This document shows positions 1 to 11,204 of a DNA stretch of 64,000 nucleotides, piece by piece. The stretch lies in NCBI GenBank assembly GCA_030685235.1, contig MU839113.1, positions 248,001-312,000 of the forward strand, read 5' to 3'. The position numbers and the translations under genes were made by a program. The stretch is from Copromyces sp. CBS 386.78. Lineage: Eukaryota; Ascomycota; Sordariomycetes; Sordariales; Sordariaceae. Under the pieces are notes generated by a model. It was not told the origin of the DNA. It saw only the letters and a list, made by a program, of their open reading frames with translations, and made no database searches. The first letter of the stretch is position 1. Each line of letters begins with the position of its first letter.

Positions 1-2432
1 AGACGGCGAAACACATTATGAGCGGCAGCTGTGACTCCTTTACGCCTGCTGCCGGTCTAGCCTCGGCCCCGATGCTGAAGCTTGCCGATTTCGGTTTCGC
101 CCGTGTGCTTCCGTCGACATCCCTCGCCGAGACACTGTGCGGTTCTCCTCTTTACATGGCACCAGAGATTCTGCGCTATGAAAAGTACGATGCGAAGGCG
201 GATTTGTGGTCCGTGGGCACGGTATTGTACGAAATGGTGACAGGAAGGCCGCCTTTCAAAGCCAGCAATCATGTGGAACTTCTAAGGAAAATCGAATCAT
301 CGGGCGATGTGATCAAATTCACACGGGAGAGTGTTGTGAGCCAAGAGATGAAAGGCCTGATTCGGGCTCTCTTGAAGAAGAACCCGGTGGAACGAATAAG
401 CTTTGAAGATCTATTTAACCATCCTGTTGTCACAGAACCCATTCCTGGACTCGTGGAAGACGACATTCCCAAACCAGCACGTCGGCTGTCCGTGAAGGAA
501 GAGAGGCCTGCCAGTAGGGCAGATGAGTCGCTCGTACCCTCGCGGAAGGAGTCCCTCCGGAAAAACCTCGTAGATCGTGAGGGCATGCCTCAGGTGGCTG
601 GTCCCTCTTCACCAAAACCTCGCCGATCGTCTCCTCTAGCGACCCCTAACGAGCCCCTCGATTCAAGTAAACCGAACTACTTCCAGATGCGACCTAGAGC
701 TGATCGTCTTAGCTATTCTCCTCGACAGGAAGCTGCCGAAGGGTTAGGGATTAAGCGCCCGCAAGTTCAACCGTCAACGTCTGCTCCAACCCGTCCATCT
801 TCGTATGTAGACCGCCGACATCGCCCATCGAACGCCTCGGTCAGGCCTCCTGCCCGGGAAGCAAATGTCTCTTCAAATGATATCGTCGGGGCGAAGTCTA
901 CCAGAGGCTCGGCCACAAAACCCATGTCAGAGGCGGAGAGGGCAGCTCAGGATATTGCGTTTGAACGCGACTATGTGTTGGTGGACAAGAAGCATCTTGA
1001 AGTCAACGCACTTGCGGACCAAATATCAATGTACCCCCAACAGCCACAATCCCCAAAGTCGGCACAAATCGTCAGACGCGCAACTCAACAAGGCTCACCC
1101 ACCTCGACGACTGGCGCAGTCCCGAGCCCACCTTCCAGAGCACTTCAGCTGGCTCAGGGTCATAGCCGTCAAGGTTCATACGATAAGGCTCTTGGGACGA
1201 GTCCCAGCAAGGCGACTTCGGTGATTTCCAAGGCTATCCAAGATGCGAGCTTGCGGTTATTCGGGTTCAAATACGCCCCTCACCTGCTAGGCAAAGGCCC
1301 ATCTCCTGTGCCGCTGTACAACCCATTCCCGACTTATCCAGCTCCAAATGCCCACACCGGCTTGCTTTCAGATGGGAAGCAAGGCACCCCCGTGGACGAA
1401 GACTCCCGTGTGGCTCAGTGCATAGAGGATCACGCAACACGGAGTGACGTTGTGTACGGATTTGCCGAAGTCAAGTACAAGCAACTTGTCCCGCTTGCGC
1501 CCTCGATGGATCATGGTCTTGGCGGTGCGCCCATTGAGAAGTCGGCAGAGGAGGATGGGCTTACAGCCGAAGCCATCGTCTCGTTGTCTGAGGAGGCACT
1601 GGTCCTATATGTTAAGGCGCTCACCCTTCTGGCCAAGTCGATGGATATCGCCAGCCTCTGGTGGTCACGGAAAAACAAGGTTGAGACGAGCAACAGTCTC
1701 ACTTCGGCGGCACGGGATTCGGCAAACTCGGAAGCCTTGGCTCTCAGGATCAACGGTATTGTCCAATGGATCCGTTCACGTTTCAATGAAGTCTTGGAGA
1801 AAGCGGAAGTTGTTCGACTTAAGCTGGCTGAAGCACAGAAGCGACTACCCGAAGATCATCCCAGTCATCCAAACAACCATGCGAACGACTCGACAGCTCT
1901 GAACAGTCTCAGCACCGTTGGCGTGTTCTTGAGCGAGGGGATTAGTGCCGAGAGGCTGATGTACGATCGCGCTATCGAGATGAGTCGGGCTGCTGCGATC
2001 AATGAGATTGCCAACGAGGATCTCCCTGGATGTGAGATTTCTTACATCACAGCTATCCGCATGTTGGAAGCTGTCATGGATCAGGATGACGACCATCTCC
2101 CGAAACGAAAGGTTTCTGGCGCGTTAAAGGAGGACAAGGCTAGCGCCAAGGACGAGCTATCAGACGAGATAAACAACGAGGACAAACAAGTCGTCCAGAA
2201 CGGTAAGTCAACTTCCGTGCTCGTAACTTGCACAACGATATTGGTCTTTGCTGATAAGGATGAGACTATAGTGATCAACATGGTCAACAACAGACTTACG
2301 GTCCTTAGGAAGAAGATGCGTTTGATTGAATCAGCTTCGAAAGCACAGCAACAACAGGGGCAGAGGCATCAACAACAGGACCTGATGCATCGCCGCAGCG
2401 GAGAGATGACATCCCGCAGTGTCCCTGCTTAG
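1..2432 (+). CDS. atg1: Autophagy-initiating Ser/Thr kinase ATG1 (5' truncated by window edge)
   Basis: The visible part starts in the kinase C-lobe, so the start codon and N-lobe lie left of the window; the first full codon is at 3. The DFG motif (LADFGFAR), the APE motif ([19 protein letters not shown]) and the rest of the lobe lie in roughly the first 140 visible residues. A long Ser/Pro-rich linker follows, then a helical C-terminal region of the type that binds ATG13 (tandem MIT in this family). Exons read as 3-2202 and 2272-2432. The 69-bp intron has GTAAGT, a CTGAT branch and TATAG; it is a multiple of three without a stop, so unspliced translation stays open. 786 residues are visible. 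ATG1 starts autophagosome formation with ATG13 and ATG17. Identification is firm from the activation segment and layout. Confidence 0.93.
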   Translation, partial: TAKHIMSGSCDSFTPAAGLASAPMLKLADFGFARVLPSTSLAETLCGSPLYMAPEILRYEKYDAKADLWSVGTVLYEMVTGRPPFKASNHVELLRKIESSGDVIKFTRESVVSQEMKGLIRALLKKNPVERISFEDLFNHPVVTEPIPGLVEDDIPKPARRLSVKEERPASRADESLVPSRKESLRKNLVDREGMPQVAGPSSPKPRRSSPLATPNEPLDSSKPNYFQMRPRADRLSYSPRQEAAEGLGIKRPQVQPSTSAPTRPSSYVDRRHRPSNASVRPPAREANVSSNDIVGAKSTRGSATKPMSEAERAAQDIAFERDYVLVDKKHLEVNALADQISMYPQQPQSPKSAQIVRRATQQGSPTSTTGAVPSPPSRALQLAQGHSRQGSYDKALGTSPSKATSVISKAIQDASLRLFGFKYAPHLLGKGPSPVPLYNPFPTYPAPNAHTGLLSDGKQGTPVDEDSRVAQCIEDHATRSDVVYGFAEVKYKQLVPLAPSMDHGLGGAPIEKSAEEDGLTAEAIVSLSEEALVLYVKALTLLAKSMDIASLWWSRKNKVETSNSLTSAARDSANSEALALRINGIVQWIRSRFNEVLEKAEVVRLKLAEAQKRLPEDHPSHPNNHANDSTALNSLSTVGVFLSEGISAERLMYDRAIEMSRAAAINEIANEDLPGCEISYITAIRMLEAVMDQDDDHLPKRKVSGALKEDKASAKDELSDEINNEDKQVVQNGKSTSVLVTCTTILVFADKDETIVINMVNNRLTVLRKKMRLIESASKAQQQQGQRHQQQDLMHRRSGEMTSRSVPA

Positions 2433-3502
2433 CAAGACTCGGCGTTTTCTTATGAATGAACGACACAGATCCAAAAGCGAAGATATCAGCATTACAAAGC
2501 TCATATGCCCCACGGCTGCTACCATACTTCGATCGCGCCTTTATGGCCTCTCTCCACTTTACTCTCATCCTAGTTGTTTTCATCTATTCAATTTTGCTAT
2601 GGCGTTACATATCATACCAAGGAGTTGGGGTTTGCTTCTATCTGTTTCTTTCAAGTTGTTTACCATGGACCAGCTCTCGGCACATGGTCTGGTTTGAAAT
2701 TACACATTGCGCTGGCGCCGTAGGCTCGGGCTTTTCTCATCATATTGTCGAAGGTGTCACTAAACTCGGGGCGCTTGGCAGAGCTTCATATGGAACTACT
2801 ACCTATCTTTGGACGTTTGACTTATCAGAGGCGTTTTGAGGAAGGGACATGCTATCGAGTACATTTCATAGGGGTATACACACTACCAGATTGTTGATAA
2901 GACCGTTTTTTTTTTTTCGGGGTGTCATGTTAGCGGCTTCTTCTGACTATTTCTTTTGCTTTCAGTGTGTTTTAATATCTTGTTTTTAGGATCCTGTAAG
3001 GTCAGGTTTACAAGCTCATGCTGTTCGTGGTTACTGGCAGATATCAGGCTCAGCGCTTGTCATTTGGATGGAACAGTAAATATATACTTTAACATCCCTG
3101 CCTCTTACTACTTCTCATATATTTGTTGTTGACCAAGCTGACGTGCCTGGACCGACGGATGCACCCTGGAATACTCGGTGAGAAGGAGGCTGACGCGCAC
3201 ATCAAAAGCATTCATGATAAGCCAGACGGCTGATTCGAGGTCCGGTGAGCTCTCATAAATGGTGTGCATGAAACCCGGGCTCCCACGCCATCGGCTGTCT
3301 TTTTTCCTTGATCAGAATCAAGCACTTGTACCTTTACACGATGTTTTTTCAACGTGCCATATCATGTATTGCCAATTTACGTGCTTTGTATCTGAGCCTA
3401 ACCACTTTTTATATGCCGTCACGTTCGTCATCGTTCTTATGACGCTTCTGCCAGAGTACTTTTGGGTATTCAGTCGTTCCTTTCTCCGTATCGACGAGTC
3501 TC
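2433..3502. other. Intergenic, convergent 3' ends
   Basis: This is the tail-to-tail spacer between atg1 and the minus-strand lyase gene. It is T-rich, as expected of 3' UTRs. Short open frames show no family signature, and I see no RNA gene. Confidence 0.6.
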
Positions 3503-4526
3503 TCAAACGCCCTTCGAAAACGTCTGTCCACCCATCTTCTTGTCGAACTCCACACACTCACTCAACCCACAAAGCTCAAAAAGTTCCCTAATCCCACCTG
3601 GCACCTGCTCCCCAGAAGCATTCTCCCCCTCGCCGGCCTTTTGCTTCTCCGTAAACCCAGTCGTCACCGCTCCGGTTTCCATCAACTCTCGTGCCGCCTT
3701 CTGATATGCCAAATACGCATGCGTCATGGCAAAGCACGGCCAGATGGCAATCCTGTACCCCAACTCCTTTGCCTCTTTGGCGTTCACCAAGGGCGTCAGT
3801 CCTCCAGGAACAAGGTTGACCAAACACGGCGTTGGGGCCATGGCCTCGGTGAACCTCTTCATCTCTTCCCGATCCTTGACACCCTCCAAGAAGGCTACAT
3901 CCGCGCCGGCTTCCACTGCTGCTTTCAACCTACTGACGGCCTCCTCCAACCCCATAGACTGAAGCGCGTCCGTCCTGGCGATGATGACGAGATCACTCTG
4001 CAAGCGTTCACGCGCCTCACGGGCCGCTTTGATGCGTGATACAAAGGTGGTGACGTCGACGAGCTCCTTCCCGCCCAAATGGCCGCACCGTTTGGTGGTT
4101 ACTTGGTCCTCGAGATGGAGACCAGCTACACCAGCTAAAATGTAGCGCTCGACGGTCCGGGAGATCATGACGGGCCCACCGAAGCCGGTGTCGATGTCGG
4201 CGATTAGGGGCACGGATCGGTCAAGGGAGGAGAGCATGCTGGCTTGGCGGACCATGTCGTCGGCGGTGGTTAGGCCGAGGTCGGGCATTCCCAAAAGGGA
4301 GATTGCTGTGCCTGCGCCGGTCTGATTGTTTATTAGTCAGGGTTAAGGTGCGATTGGTGCGGGCGGACTGTGAGACGGAACAACTTACCATGTACAAGTT
4401 CTTGAAACCCTGCTGAAGACAAACTCTAGCGGAGAGACCATCTTGCACGCCGGGACAGACAATGAGCTCATCCGAATCGAAGAGTTGAGCGCGGAGCCTG
4501 GCTGCTGCTTGGTTTATTGCTGCCAT
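3503..4526 (-). CDS. Isocitrate lyase/PEP mutase superfamily enzyme (oxaloacetate hydrolase or dimethylmalate lyase-like)
   Basis: Two exons, 4526-4389 and 4321-3503, separated by a 67-bp intron (GTAAGT donor, CTGAC branch, CAG acceptor), give 318 residues. The start at 4526 was chosen for its good context (A at -3, G at +4). The protein has the superfamily's metal-binding ADIDTGFG segment (Asp88, Asp90), Glu117 and the catalytic loop K-R-C-G-H (Cys125), followed by the late NLVPGG strand. The family cleaves or hydrolyses C-C or P-C bonds of small 2-oxo or 2-hydroxy acids through an enolate. Length fits 2-methylisocitrate lyase, dimethylmalate lyase or oxaloacetate acetylhydrolase relatives and is too short for true isocitrate lyase. 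No clear targeting peptide is seen, so the enzyme is probably cytosolic. The exact substrate cannot be read from sequence. Confidence 0.88.
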
Positions 4527-5332
4527 TTTTTGTCGATTGTGAAGTGGTAGTAGTAGGTATTGAGATGGATGGGAATGGATCAACAATCACAAGAATCGAG
4601 AGGACGGCCGATCTGTATACAACATGTTTTACTAATCCAACATTGCGAACATTCACCGACAACTCTCCGGGGGCATGCCAGCGGTGCGGTAGCTCTACGG
4701 CGAAGGCGCGGGATCGTTGTTGACATGATGACCCACTCACTCGTTGATCTCCGCTCCGCTTTCGGAGCTCGGTTTGGGTTGTACTCAAAACTCATGCCGA
4801 TTGAAAGCGGCAGGAGCGGCAAATGTAGCGTGGGTGGTGGATGGATCGTGGGGAGAGCGGGGCGGGGGCTCGGGGTTCTTGACCAAGATCACTTTTTGGT
4901 GACCATCAAGGTGCGCATTTTCTCTTTCGTTGTTTGTTTGTTTGTTTGTTTGTTTTCTTGGATTCAGGGGTTTCTTTGCCAAGATATCCTACTTTAACAC
5001 CATAGCGCGCTCATGAACCTCTTCGGTGAAGGATCATTATTACCCCTCACACCCGTGTATTCTCGTGGGGGAAAACACAAGGTGAGGTCGCAATGAGTTG
5101 CCGAAAGTGAGACATTCCTCTGCTTACTGTACTGTAGCCTCAACGTTCCATCGAGGCCATTTCGTGGGCTAAGAGACGAACGTCGTCCGACCCGGAAGCT
5201 TCACCTCTCCGACGATGCCAATTCCTCAAATTGTTTAGTTATTCATCTGTCATTGCGCTTGATTGATATCTTGTGAACCACTTTCTGGATTCCGGTTTTG
5301 ATTGCGATACATAAGCCCAAAGAACAACCACA
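4527..5332. other. Divergent promoter region
   Basis: Head-to-head spacer of about 0.8 kb between the lyase-like gene (-) and the zeta-domain gene (+). It contains a short GTTT microsatellite near 4927-4953. No coding signal is convincing on either strand. Confidence 0.55.
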
Positions 5333-6349
5333 ATGACGACAGCCTTCCCATCCTCCTGGACCCTCACACCCTCCGCCCGCCTCGAAATCTTCACCACCCA
5401 AATCCTCCCCGCCGAACTCCAACCTTACCTCCCTTCTCCATCCACAACAGAAGCCACCACCAGCACCACCACCACAAACAGTCCTCGTCGTCGCCGTCCC
5501 CTCGCCATCCTAATAGTAGGCCAAACCGGCGCCGGCAAAACCCGTCTCGCACCCCTCCTCCTCCGCGCCATGACCGCTTCCCACCCCCTCCACCATCCCC
5601 CAGCGCACTTCATAGCCGACACCTACAAGACCTACCACCCTCACTACGCATCTTGCCTCTCTCAATACCCGCCCGCCCAAGCCTCCGTGCTCGCCGGGCT
5701 GGACGCCCGCTTATGGCTACAAATGGCATGTCAGCACGCATCCGCTCATGAAATCGACGTGCTCGTTGAATCCGCCTGCAGACATCCCGACGATTTTTGT
5801 AAATTGGCCGACATCTTTCATGGAAGGGGCGGGTATGTGACCAAGGTGGCGATCTTGGCGGTGCCGGAGGGGGTTAGTCGGCTGGGGTGTTTGGTTCGGT
5901 ACTATAAGAAACTGCCCGAGGCGGGGTCGAGAGGGTTGCCGGTGAGACTGACGCCGAGGAGGGTGCATGATGAGAGTTATGGTGGGTTGAGGGAGGCGGC
6001 GCGGTGGGTGGATGGGCATGGACAAGATGCTGTGGATGGGGTGGTGGTTGTTAGGAGGGGGAATTTGGTGGCGTATGGGAATGAGAGGGTGGAACTTGAT
6101 GGGGAAAGGAAATGGGTGAGGGAACCGGGAGCGTTGAAGGCGTTGGAGATTGAGAGGGCTAGGAAGCTGTCGGAGGAGGAGAGGAGGATTGTGGAAGAGG
6201 ATTTGGAGGTTCTGAAAAAGTTGGGGGATTCAAAGGTTGATGAGGAAATCGAGGCTATTCAGACACTGGTGGATGGGATTGGGGTTGGGTTTTCGGGGAC
6301 TTTCCCGGAGTTGGAGCCGTTGGATGCGAATGAGTTTGTTAGGACTTAG
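5333..6349 (+). CDS. Zeta-toxin-domain P-loop kinase (fungal, single exon)
   Basis: A single uninterrupted frame of 338 residues starts at an ATG in good context (CACAATGAC). A Walker A motif, GQTGAGKT, lies at residues 63-70 after a hydrophobic strand (LAILIV), and is followed by an IADTYKTYHPHY segment. That layout is typical of the zeta toxin/UDP-GlcNAc kinase-like branch of the P-loop kinases. The C-terminal third is acidic and helical (EEERRIVEEDLEVLKKL). Bacterial zeta proteins phosphorylate UDP-N-acetylglucosamine; the substrate in fungi is generally unknown. No antitoxin-like partner lies beside it, so a housekeeping nucleotide- or sugar-kinase role is as likely as a toxin role. The 5' part is C-rich in codon use and the 3' part G-rich. 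Confidence 0.78.
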   Translation: MTTAFPSSWTLTPSARLEIFTTQILPAELQPYLPSPSTTEATTSTTTTNSPRRRRPLAILIVGQTGAGKTRLAPLLLRAMTASHPLHHPPAHFIADTYKTYHPHYASCLSQYPPAQASVLAGLDARLWLQMACQHASAHEIDVLVESACRHPDDFCKLADIFHGRGGYVTKVAILAVPEGVSRLGCLVRYYKKLPEAGSRGLPVRLTPRRVHDESYGGLREAARWVDGHGQDAVDGVVVVRRGNLVAYGNERVELDGERKWVREPGALKALEIERARKLSEEERRIVEEDLEVLKKLGDSKVDEEIEAIQTLVDGIGVGFSGTFPELEPLDANEFVRT

Positions 6350-7043
6350 GAGTGCTTTGGGTTGATAGTGGTGTGTACGGAGGAGGGATATCATCCATCG
6401 GTGAGTTTGGCTTTGTATCCCATTACTTCGGCCATAACCTCACGCTGGAGCGTCGTCCTCCAGTGCTAGGTATTGATCTTTTTCTCTAGAGAACTACTTG
6501 ACATTGCGCTCCGAGGAAGGCTTGTGTGGTTGTCATTCCCAGGTATCGTACTTCTGTACACTTCTTCGTCGGCTATGTCATTTCTTTGGAGATCTGGAGA
6601 CCTCGACGCTCATGTTTGTTTCGTCTGAACTATGCGACGGCTTTTGGAGCAAGTATTTCATCCAAACTCCGATTGTTGTGTTGTATTCGCTCTCCTGGGA
6701 TCTCGAGATATCACGTATAAGACACCTCTAGACTTGGAAAGCACCTCTCTTCCTCTCCATTCTTCAATTATAAAGCTGCCCGTGTACTCAGTTTCATCTT
6801 TAGGAGCTTTCTTCTACCACTACAGGTCTATCCTGATCAAGCGAACGCTACCGTATATCACTATCAGTTCCCCATTCAACGCCAGAGATCGAATCCCTCA
6901 CTGGCTCACCTCAACACCACGGATCACCATCGCTGCTAGCATCATCATTCTTCATTACCGTTACATCTTCCCACGTTGTCCCTCGCGAAAAGATCAAGTA
7001 TTTTGTCGTACACGACCTCCAAAGTTTTACATACTTGACGAAA
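6350..7043. other. Intergenic and 5' leader
   Basis: About 0.7 kb between the zeta-domain gene and the BRCT/WGR gene, both on the plus strand. Pyrimidine-rich stretches before 7044 look like a fungal promoter or leader. No supported gene. Confidence 0.5.
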
Positions 7044-8689
7044 ATGCCCAGAGGCAAAGCAGGCACTGGACGCCTCAAGCCAATCTTTAGAGGGCTCAAC
7101 ATAGCCATCTCCGGAATCTTTGACGGCCAATGGACAGACGCAAAGATTTCCCATTGGGTCAGTCTCCGAGCCGGCACGTTTAGCCGGCGGATGAGTGAAG
7201 ACGTGACACATTTTATCTGCACGGAGGAGGAATTCGACAATAAGGGACCCAAAGGTGAGTTACTTTTTTTTTTTTTTGGTTATCCGGATGAGCCAGGGTC
7301 GGTCATATTCGCAGACATAGATGGCACACATGGTTGCTGGATAAATGTTTTTGGTACCTATGCTAGGAAGCAGAAGATGATGATGATGCTGACATATCCG
7401 GTCCACATTAGTCAAAGCAGCACTCGCACGGGCGTACAAGAAGGACAAGAAATGCTATGTCGTCTCTTTTGACTGGCTTGAGGATTCGCTCTTCGGAAAC
7501 AAGCGGCTGCCCGAGGACGAGTACTCACATGTGGCGTCTCTAAAGGCCTTGCGGGAAAAGGCAAGAATGGAGAGGAAGATGGCGAAGGGGGTCGAGGAGG
7601 AGGATAGGGCTGTTAATGAAAGTAAGTCTGGCCTGTGATTAATGGCCAGACCTCATGATGGACTAACTAACAAGTGTTTTCAAATCAGACTTCTACCATG
7701 TCTACTGGGATCCCACCGACCTCTTCCAGTACAACATTACCCTTTTCCGAGACGATGAGAAGATGGGCATCACTGGTGAGAGATACGTGGTCAAGGTGAG
7801 CCTTCAATCCTAGAGGATCCCCATTTGCGTCTGACAACAGCATCTTGGCAATCAATTTTGTCCTTTTTCGTGTCAAAAGACCACTAACATCAAGAAAGCT
7901 GCACGAATCCAACGCGCTCCCTCATCTCTACCAAGTGGCTGTCAGATACTACAAAAGCAAAAATGACACCAAGCCTAAGCTCCACCGACTCTCTGAAACC
8001 CCGGGTGACTTTCAGCGGGAATACGACTCCTTCAAGCGGTTTTTTGAGATCAAGGTCGGATACCCATGGGACGAGAGATTGGTGAGGGGCGTGGGAAGTT
8101 TGGGCGCAGACTTCTTTTCTTATCAGCCACCGGTGAGTTTGCTTCTTTGCCATCTTGGGATACCACGACTACCTATGCACCAGAGAACTAACGGAGAATG
8201 TGGTCGGAAAAGACGGGTGGGAAGCCAGTTGGTTGGGTCCCAGAGGCATACATGCCCAAGGAGCCAACTACGCCTCCCGAGGCAGAAGTTAACAACACCA
8301 GCTCGGAGTTCGCGTCGAGTAATCAAGCTGTTTTGGTACCATCCGGCTCCGAAGCTGATGTTAACTCGGGCTTGGAATCCATGCCCAGTGCTCAACCTAC
8401 ATCTACTTTGGTGCCCGACTATGAAGTTACTCGAGAGGAAGTACCTACCAGTTCCTCCTCGCAGGAAGGAAGTCAAGACCAAACGCAACAGAACGATCAA
8501 AGTCAGCAGCACCATGACGAGTCTCAAAACATGATGGCTTCTCCTCATACGCCCCAGCATGACACACATGAGGAGGTTCTCGAGACGGCAACAGAGGATG
8601 CACTTCCCACACAAGATGGAGAAGCCACCGGGGAAAACGCAACAGTCAACGAATTGCCAGTGTCGGATGGTAAGACACAGGTTGTCTAG
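7044..8689 (+). CDS. BRCT and WGR domain protein (PARP-like modules without a catalytic domain)
   Basis: Five exons were read from splice signals and frame: 7044-7254, 7412-7621, 7689-7795, 7899-8132 and 8213-8689, giving 412 residues. Residues 10-100 form a BRCT fold (GLNIAISGIF near the start, VSFDWLEDSLFG near the end). Residues 140-260 resemble a WGR domain (NFYHVYWDPTDLFQYNITLF, then YQVAVRYYKSK and FKRFFEIKVG). The C-terminus is a low-complexity Ser/Glu/Gln tail. BRCT and WGR modules read phosphopeptides and DNA breaks; in PARPs WGR couples break sensing to catalysis, but no PARP catalytic domain is visible here. A nuclear DNA-damage or chromatin role is inferred. The fourth acceptor (8212) is the least certain join. 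Confidence 0.78.
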
Positions 8690-9095
8690 GTACATAACCA
8701 AACGCCATTTGACACCGAAGATTACCTAGGTAGCTAGCAATGGGAATGACGGACGACGGGACACTTTCAAACGACGAAGCCTTCAATTGCGTGATCAAGC
8801 TGACAAGAGCTGTTGTTGTTGGTGGCAAACATGTTTCGAATTCTTTTGGGATGGATGACTGGGAAGGAAAATGGGATATCGTCGAACCATGTGTTGGACA
8901 CACATCGATGTCATCTTGTCCATTGAAAAAAGAGAATGAGAAGATCTAGATTACCTATCATATTACCAACCGTTCGTTGCACATGAAGAAACGAGTCTGC
9001 AAACGGTTAATCGCAAGATGGAACATTCATACCCGCGGCCTTCGGACATTCAGCCTTCAGGCAAACAGGTTCTCAAGGGGTCATCATCGAAGAGG
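8690..9095. other. 3' region and upstream promoter
   Basis: Holds the 3' flank of the BRCT/WGR gene and the sequence upstream of the TATA box at 9096. A short open frame (8740-8949) has no recognisable family and is probably UTR. Confidence 0.45.
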
Positions 9096-9103
9096 TATAA
9101 ATA
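9096..9103 (+). promoter_or_regulatory. TATA box of the 74-codon gene
   Basis: A perfect TATAAATA sits about 170 bp upstream of the ATG at 9270. A C/A-rich leader follows, as expected for a strongly transcribed fungal gene. Confidence 0.6.
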
Positions 9104-9269
9104 CCCCAGCACCCACCCCCAAGCTTAGGTAGATGTCGAATCCTTTCACCACCACCATCAGTATCACATCCATTCCCATACAAGTAAAAACCACAGTTAC
9201 ATCTATCTTACTCAACCACAACTTCCACTTTCCAACAACAAACCAACCAACCACCAAAAAAAGGCCAAA

Positions 9270-9494
9270 ATGTCCCCCACTATCTCCAACACCATTTCCA
9301 CATCCACTTTCGCTACCGACACTGAGCAGCAGCCCAAGGAGACCGTCTCTGTCCCTGTCCAAACCACTTCCACTACTACCACCACCACCACCGCCACCGC
9401 TGAGCCTGCTCAGGTCGCCGCCGCCGCCGCTGTGGCAGAGAAGAAGAAGAAGAAGGAAGAGGCCAAGGAGGGCGACAAGGAAGCCACTCAGTAA
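9270..9494 (+). CDS. Small Thr/Ala/Lys-rich hypothetical protein (74 aa)
   Basis: The ATG lies in good fungal context (CAAAATGTC) downstream of a canonical TATA box. The protein is Thr-rich in the N-terminal half with an eight-Thr run. It then has an Ala/Val segment and ends in a Lys/Glu tail (EKKKKKEEAKEGDKEA). There is no signal peptide, membrane span or known domain; it is predicted disordered. Such short proteins are often abundant and stress- or development-regulated in filamentous fungi, but that is inference. Its frame is more credible than the antisense frame because only the plus strand has the promoter and start context. Confidence 0.6.
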   Translation: MSPTISNTISTSTFATDTEQQPKETVSVPVQTTSTTTTTTTATAEPAQVAAAAAVAEKKKKKEEAKEGDKEATQ

Positions 9495-9978
9495 GGGCTG
9501 GTAGCGACTCAACCTACCATGAAACCCATGAATGACGACACTACACAGTATTCGAGGAAGGAAGGAAGAGATTTCAGCTTCTTAATGGTTCGATGTATCA
9601 GTTAGACATAAACCCGGGCCGGCCGGTATTGGACTTTAGGTAACTGCCGTGAGATGTGAAAGGGATGTGTTGCGCAGGAAGGGAAAAAAGGGGGTGGATG
9701 GGGGTCTGTGAAGCGAGAACTGAGGTATTAAATGGGGAAAGAAGAAAAGACAGGCGGATGGTCCCAACTCTCCCAAGGGGGCGATATGAGTGGTGTGTGT
9801 GGTACATACTTGGGTACTCTCTTACTTGGAACGATTTAAGAGGGTCGCAAGGGTAGCAATGGAGGTATCGGGGGAAGTATCCGGAACTTGAGCGTGATGG
9901 GTCGTAGATAGTTTAGTCCATTAAGTATAGCGATGAATTAATACTTCCTCAACACCTCTCTCCCCCCCTTCGTCCCCC

Positions 9979-11204
9979 TCAAAACCTCAACTTGGGTAAC
10001 ACAAAAACCACCACCAATAGCAGAATCATCAAGGCGTAAATATATGCAAAGAGCATCATCCTCCCCCACCACCCTTCCCCCTCCGTCATCCTCTGCAACG
10101 TGCTCATCCTGCCCGTCACTTTGGTCATCCCTTGCTCCGTCTTATTCATGCCTTCGCCTGCCCTCTCCAGCGTCTCCTTATCTTCCTCCAGATATGACGA
10201 AAACGCCTGGGAGGAGGCCTTCAGCTCGGTGGCGAGCTTGAGGATGGACTCGGAGAGGGCGTCTTGCTCGGCTCGCTGGGTGTCGAGGATGGCTTCGGCG
10301 GTGGCGGAGATGGTTCCTGGTTGTTGTGATGAGGTTGCTGTTGTTGAGGGCGGGAGGAGGGAGGAGGATGTTGTGAGTGCTGTTGACTTTTCGTTGGTTG
10401 CAACGTCGTTGTCGTTGTTATGGTTGGGCTGTCGGCGGGGGCGGATTGTTTGGGTAGTGGTTGTTTCGGGGTATGAGTGCTTTTCTGAGAGGGGATCAGG
10501 TTGTTGATTCCTTGCCTCTTCCGTTTCTTGGCTTGCCCCGTTCTTTTCGTTCCAGTCCTGGTCGTGTGGCTGTTGTCCCTTTGCTTCGGTAATCGGTGCC
10601 TCCCATGCTACCTGGTCCTGGTCATCGCCCCAACCGTGCTCTTCCTCTTCCTCGTCGTCGAGTACAGGCGCACTGGGTGATTTGTTGGAGTCGAGGCTTT
10701 CACTTGGTGTCGCTATTATGTCGGCAAGGATATCTTCACTGTCGGACGTATCTTCCCCATTATCGGCCTCCCCTCCGTTCCTGCTAGCGTCTTCTGCTGC
10801 AGCGATCTCGGCCATGTCGCTCAATCGGTCCTTGAGTTGTTCGATGATGTCTCGCTTCCTTATCAAGTCGGATTGGATTTCGTTCTTGCGCACATGGATC
10901 TTGACCCCTAATGCCTCCTGCTCTAGCTTGGTGAGGAGTGATTGGGCATATTTGATGTTCTGCAAGAGTTATATGTATGTTAGCACGTTGAGCAAGAACC
11001 GTAGGGTCCCGGGCGGCTTCATACTGCTTGGGCCTTCTCCCTTTCGTACTCGCTTGCCCGTAGTCTGGATTCGCGCTCGGCGTCGGCGCGCAGGATAGTT
11101 TGTTGGAGGCGGTTGAGAAGTCGGGTCAAGTCCGTCAGGGGATCGGCTGGGCGCGCAACCGGCGTAACGCCTGTTGTTGTTAACCCTGGAATATATCGAA
11201 CCAT
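9979..11204 (-). CDS. use1: USE1-type SNARE of the ER (Golgi-to-ER retrograde fusion)
   Basis: Exons 11204-11025 and 10959-9979 flank a 65-bp intron (GTATGA, GCTAAC branch, TTGCAG), giving 386 residues. The N-terminal 130 residues are helical (LLNRLQQTILRADAE, then LLTKLEQEAL). A disordered acidic/Pro-Gln middle follows. The SNARE-like helix near 290-350 (ESILKLATELKASSQAFSSYLEEDKETLERA) leads straight into a C-terminal anchor (LFAYIYALMILLLVVVFVLP) with only four residues after it. This tail-anchored layout and the LKLATELKASS core match the USE1 family, which works with SEC20, UFE1 and SEC22 at the ER. It shares a divergent promoter with the NDUFAF7 gene. Confidence 0.82.

Noticed and set aside
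8740..8949. 69-codon frame after the BRCT/WGR gene as an additional exon
   Set aside because: No clear donor joins to it, and the BRCT/WGR frame already ends at a stop; more likely 3' UTR.
9084..9512. Antisense 142-codon frame over the small Thr-rich gene
   Set aside because: Simple Val/Gly/Leu repeats complementary to the Thr/Ala/Lys codons; no promoter or start context on that strand.
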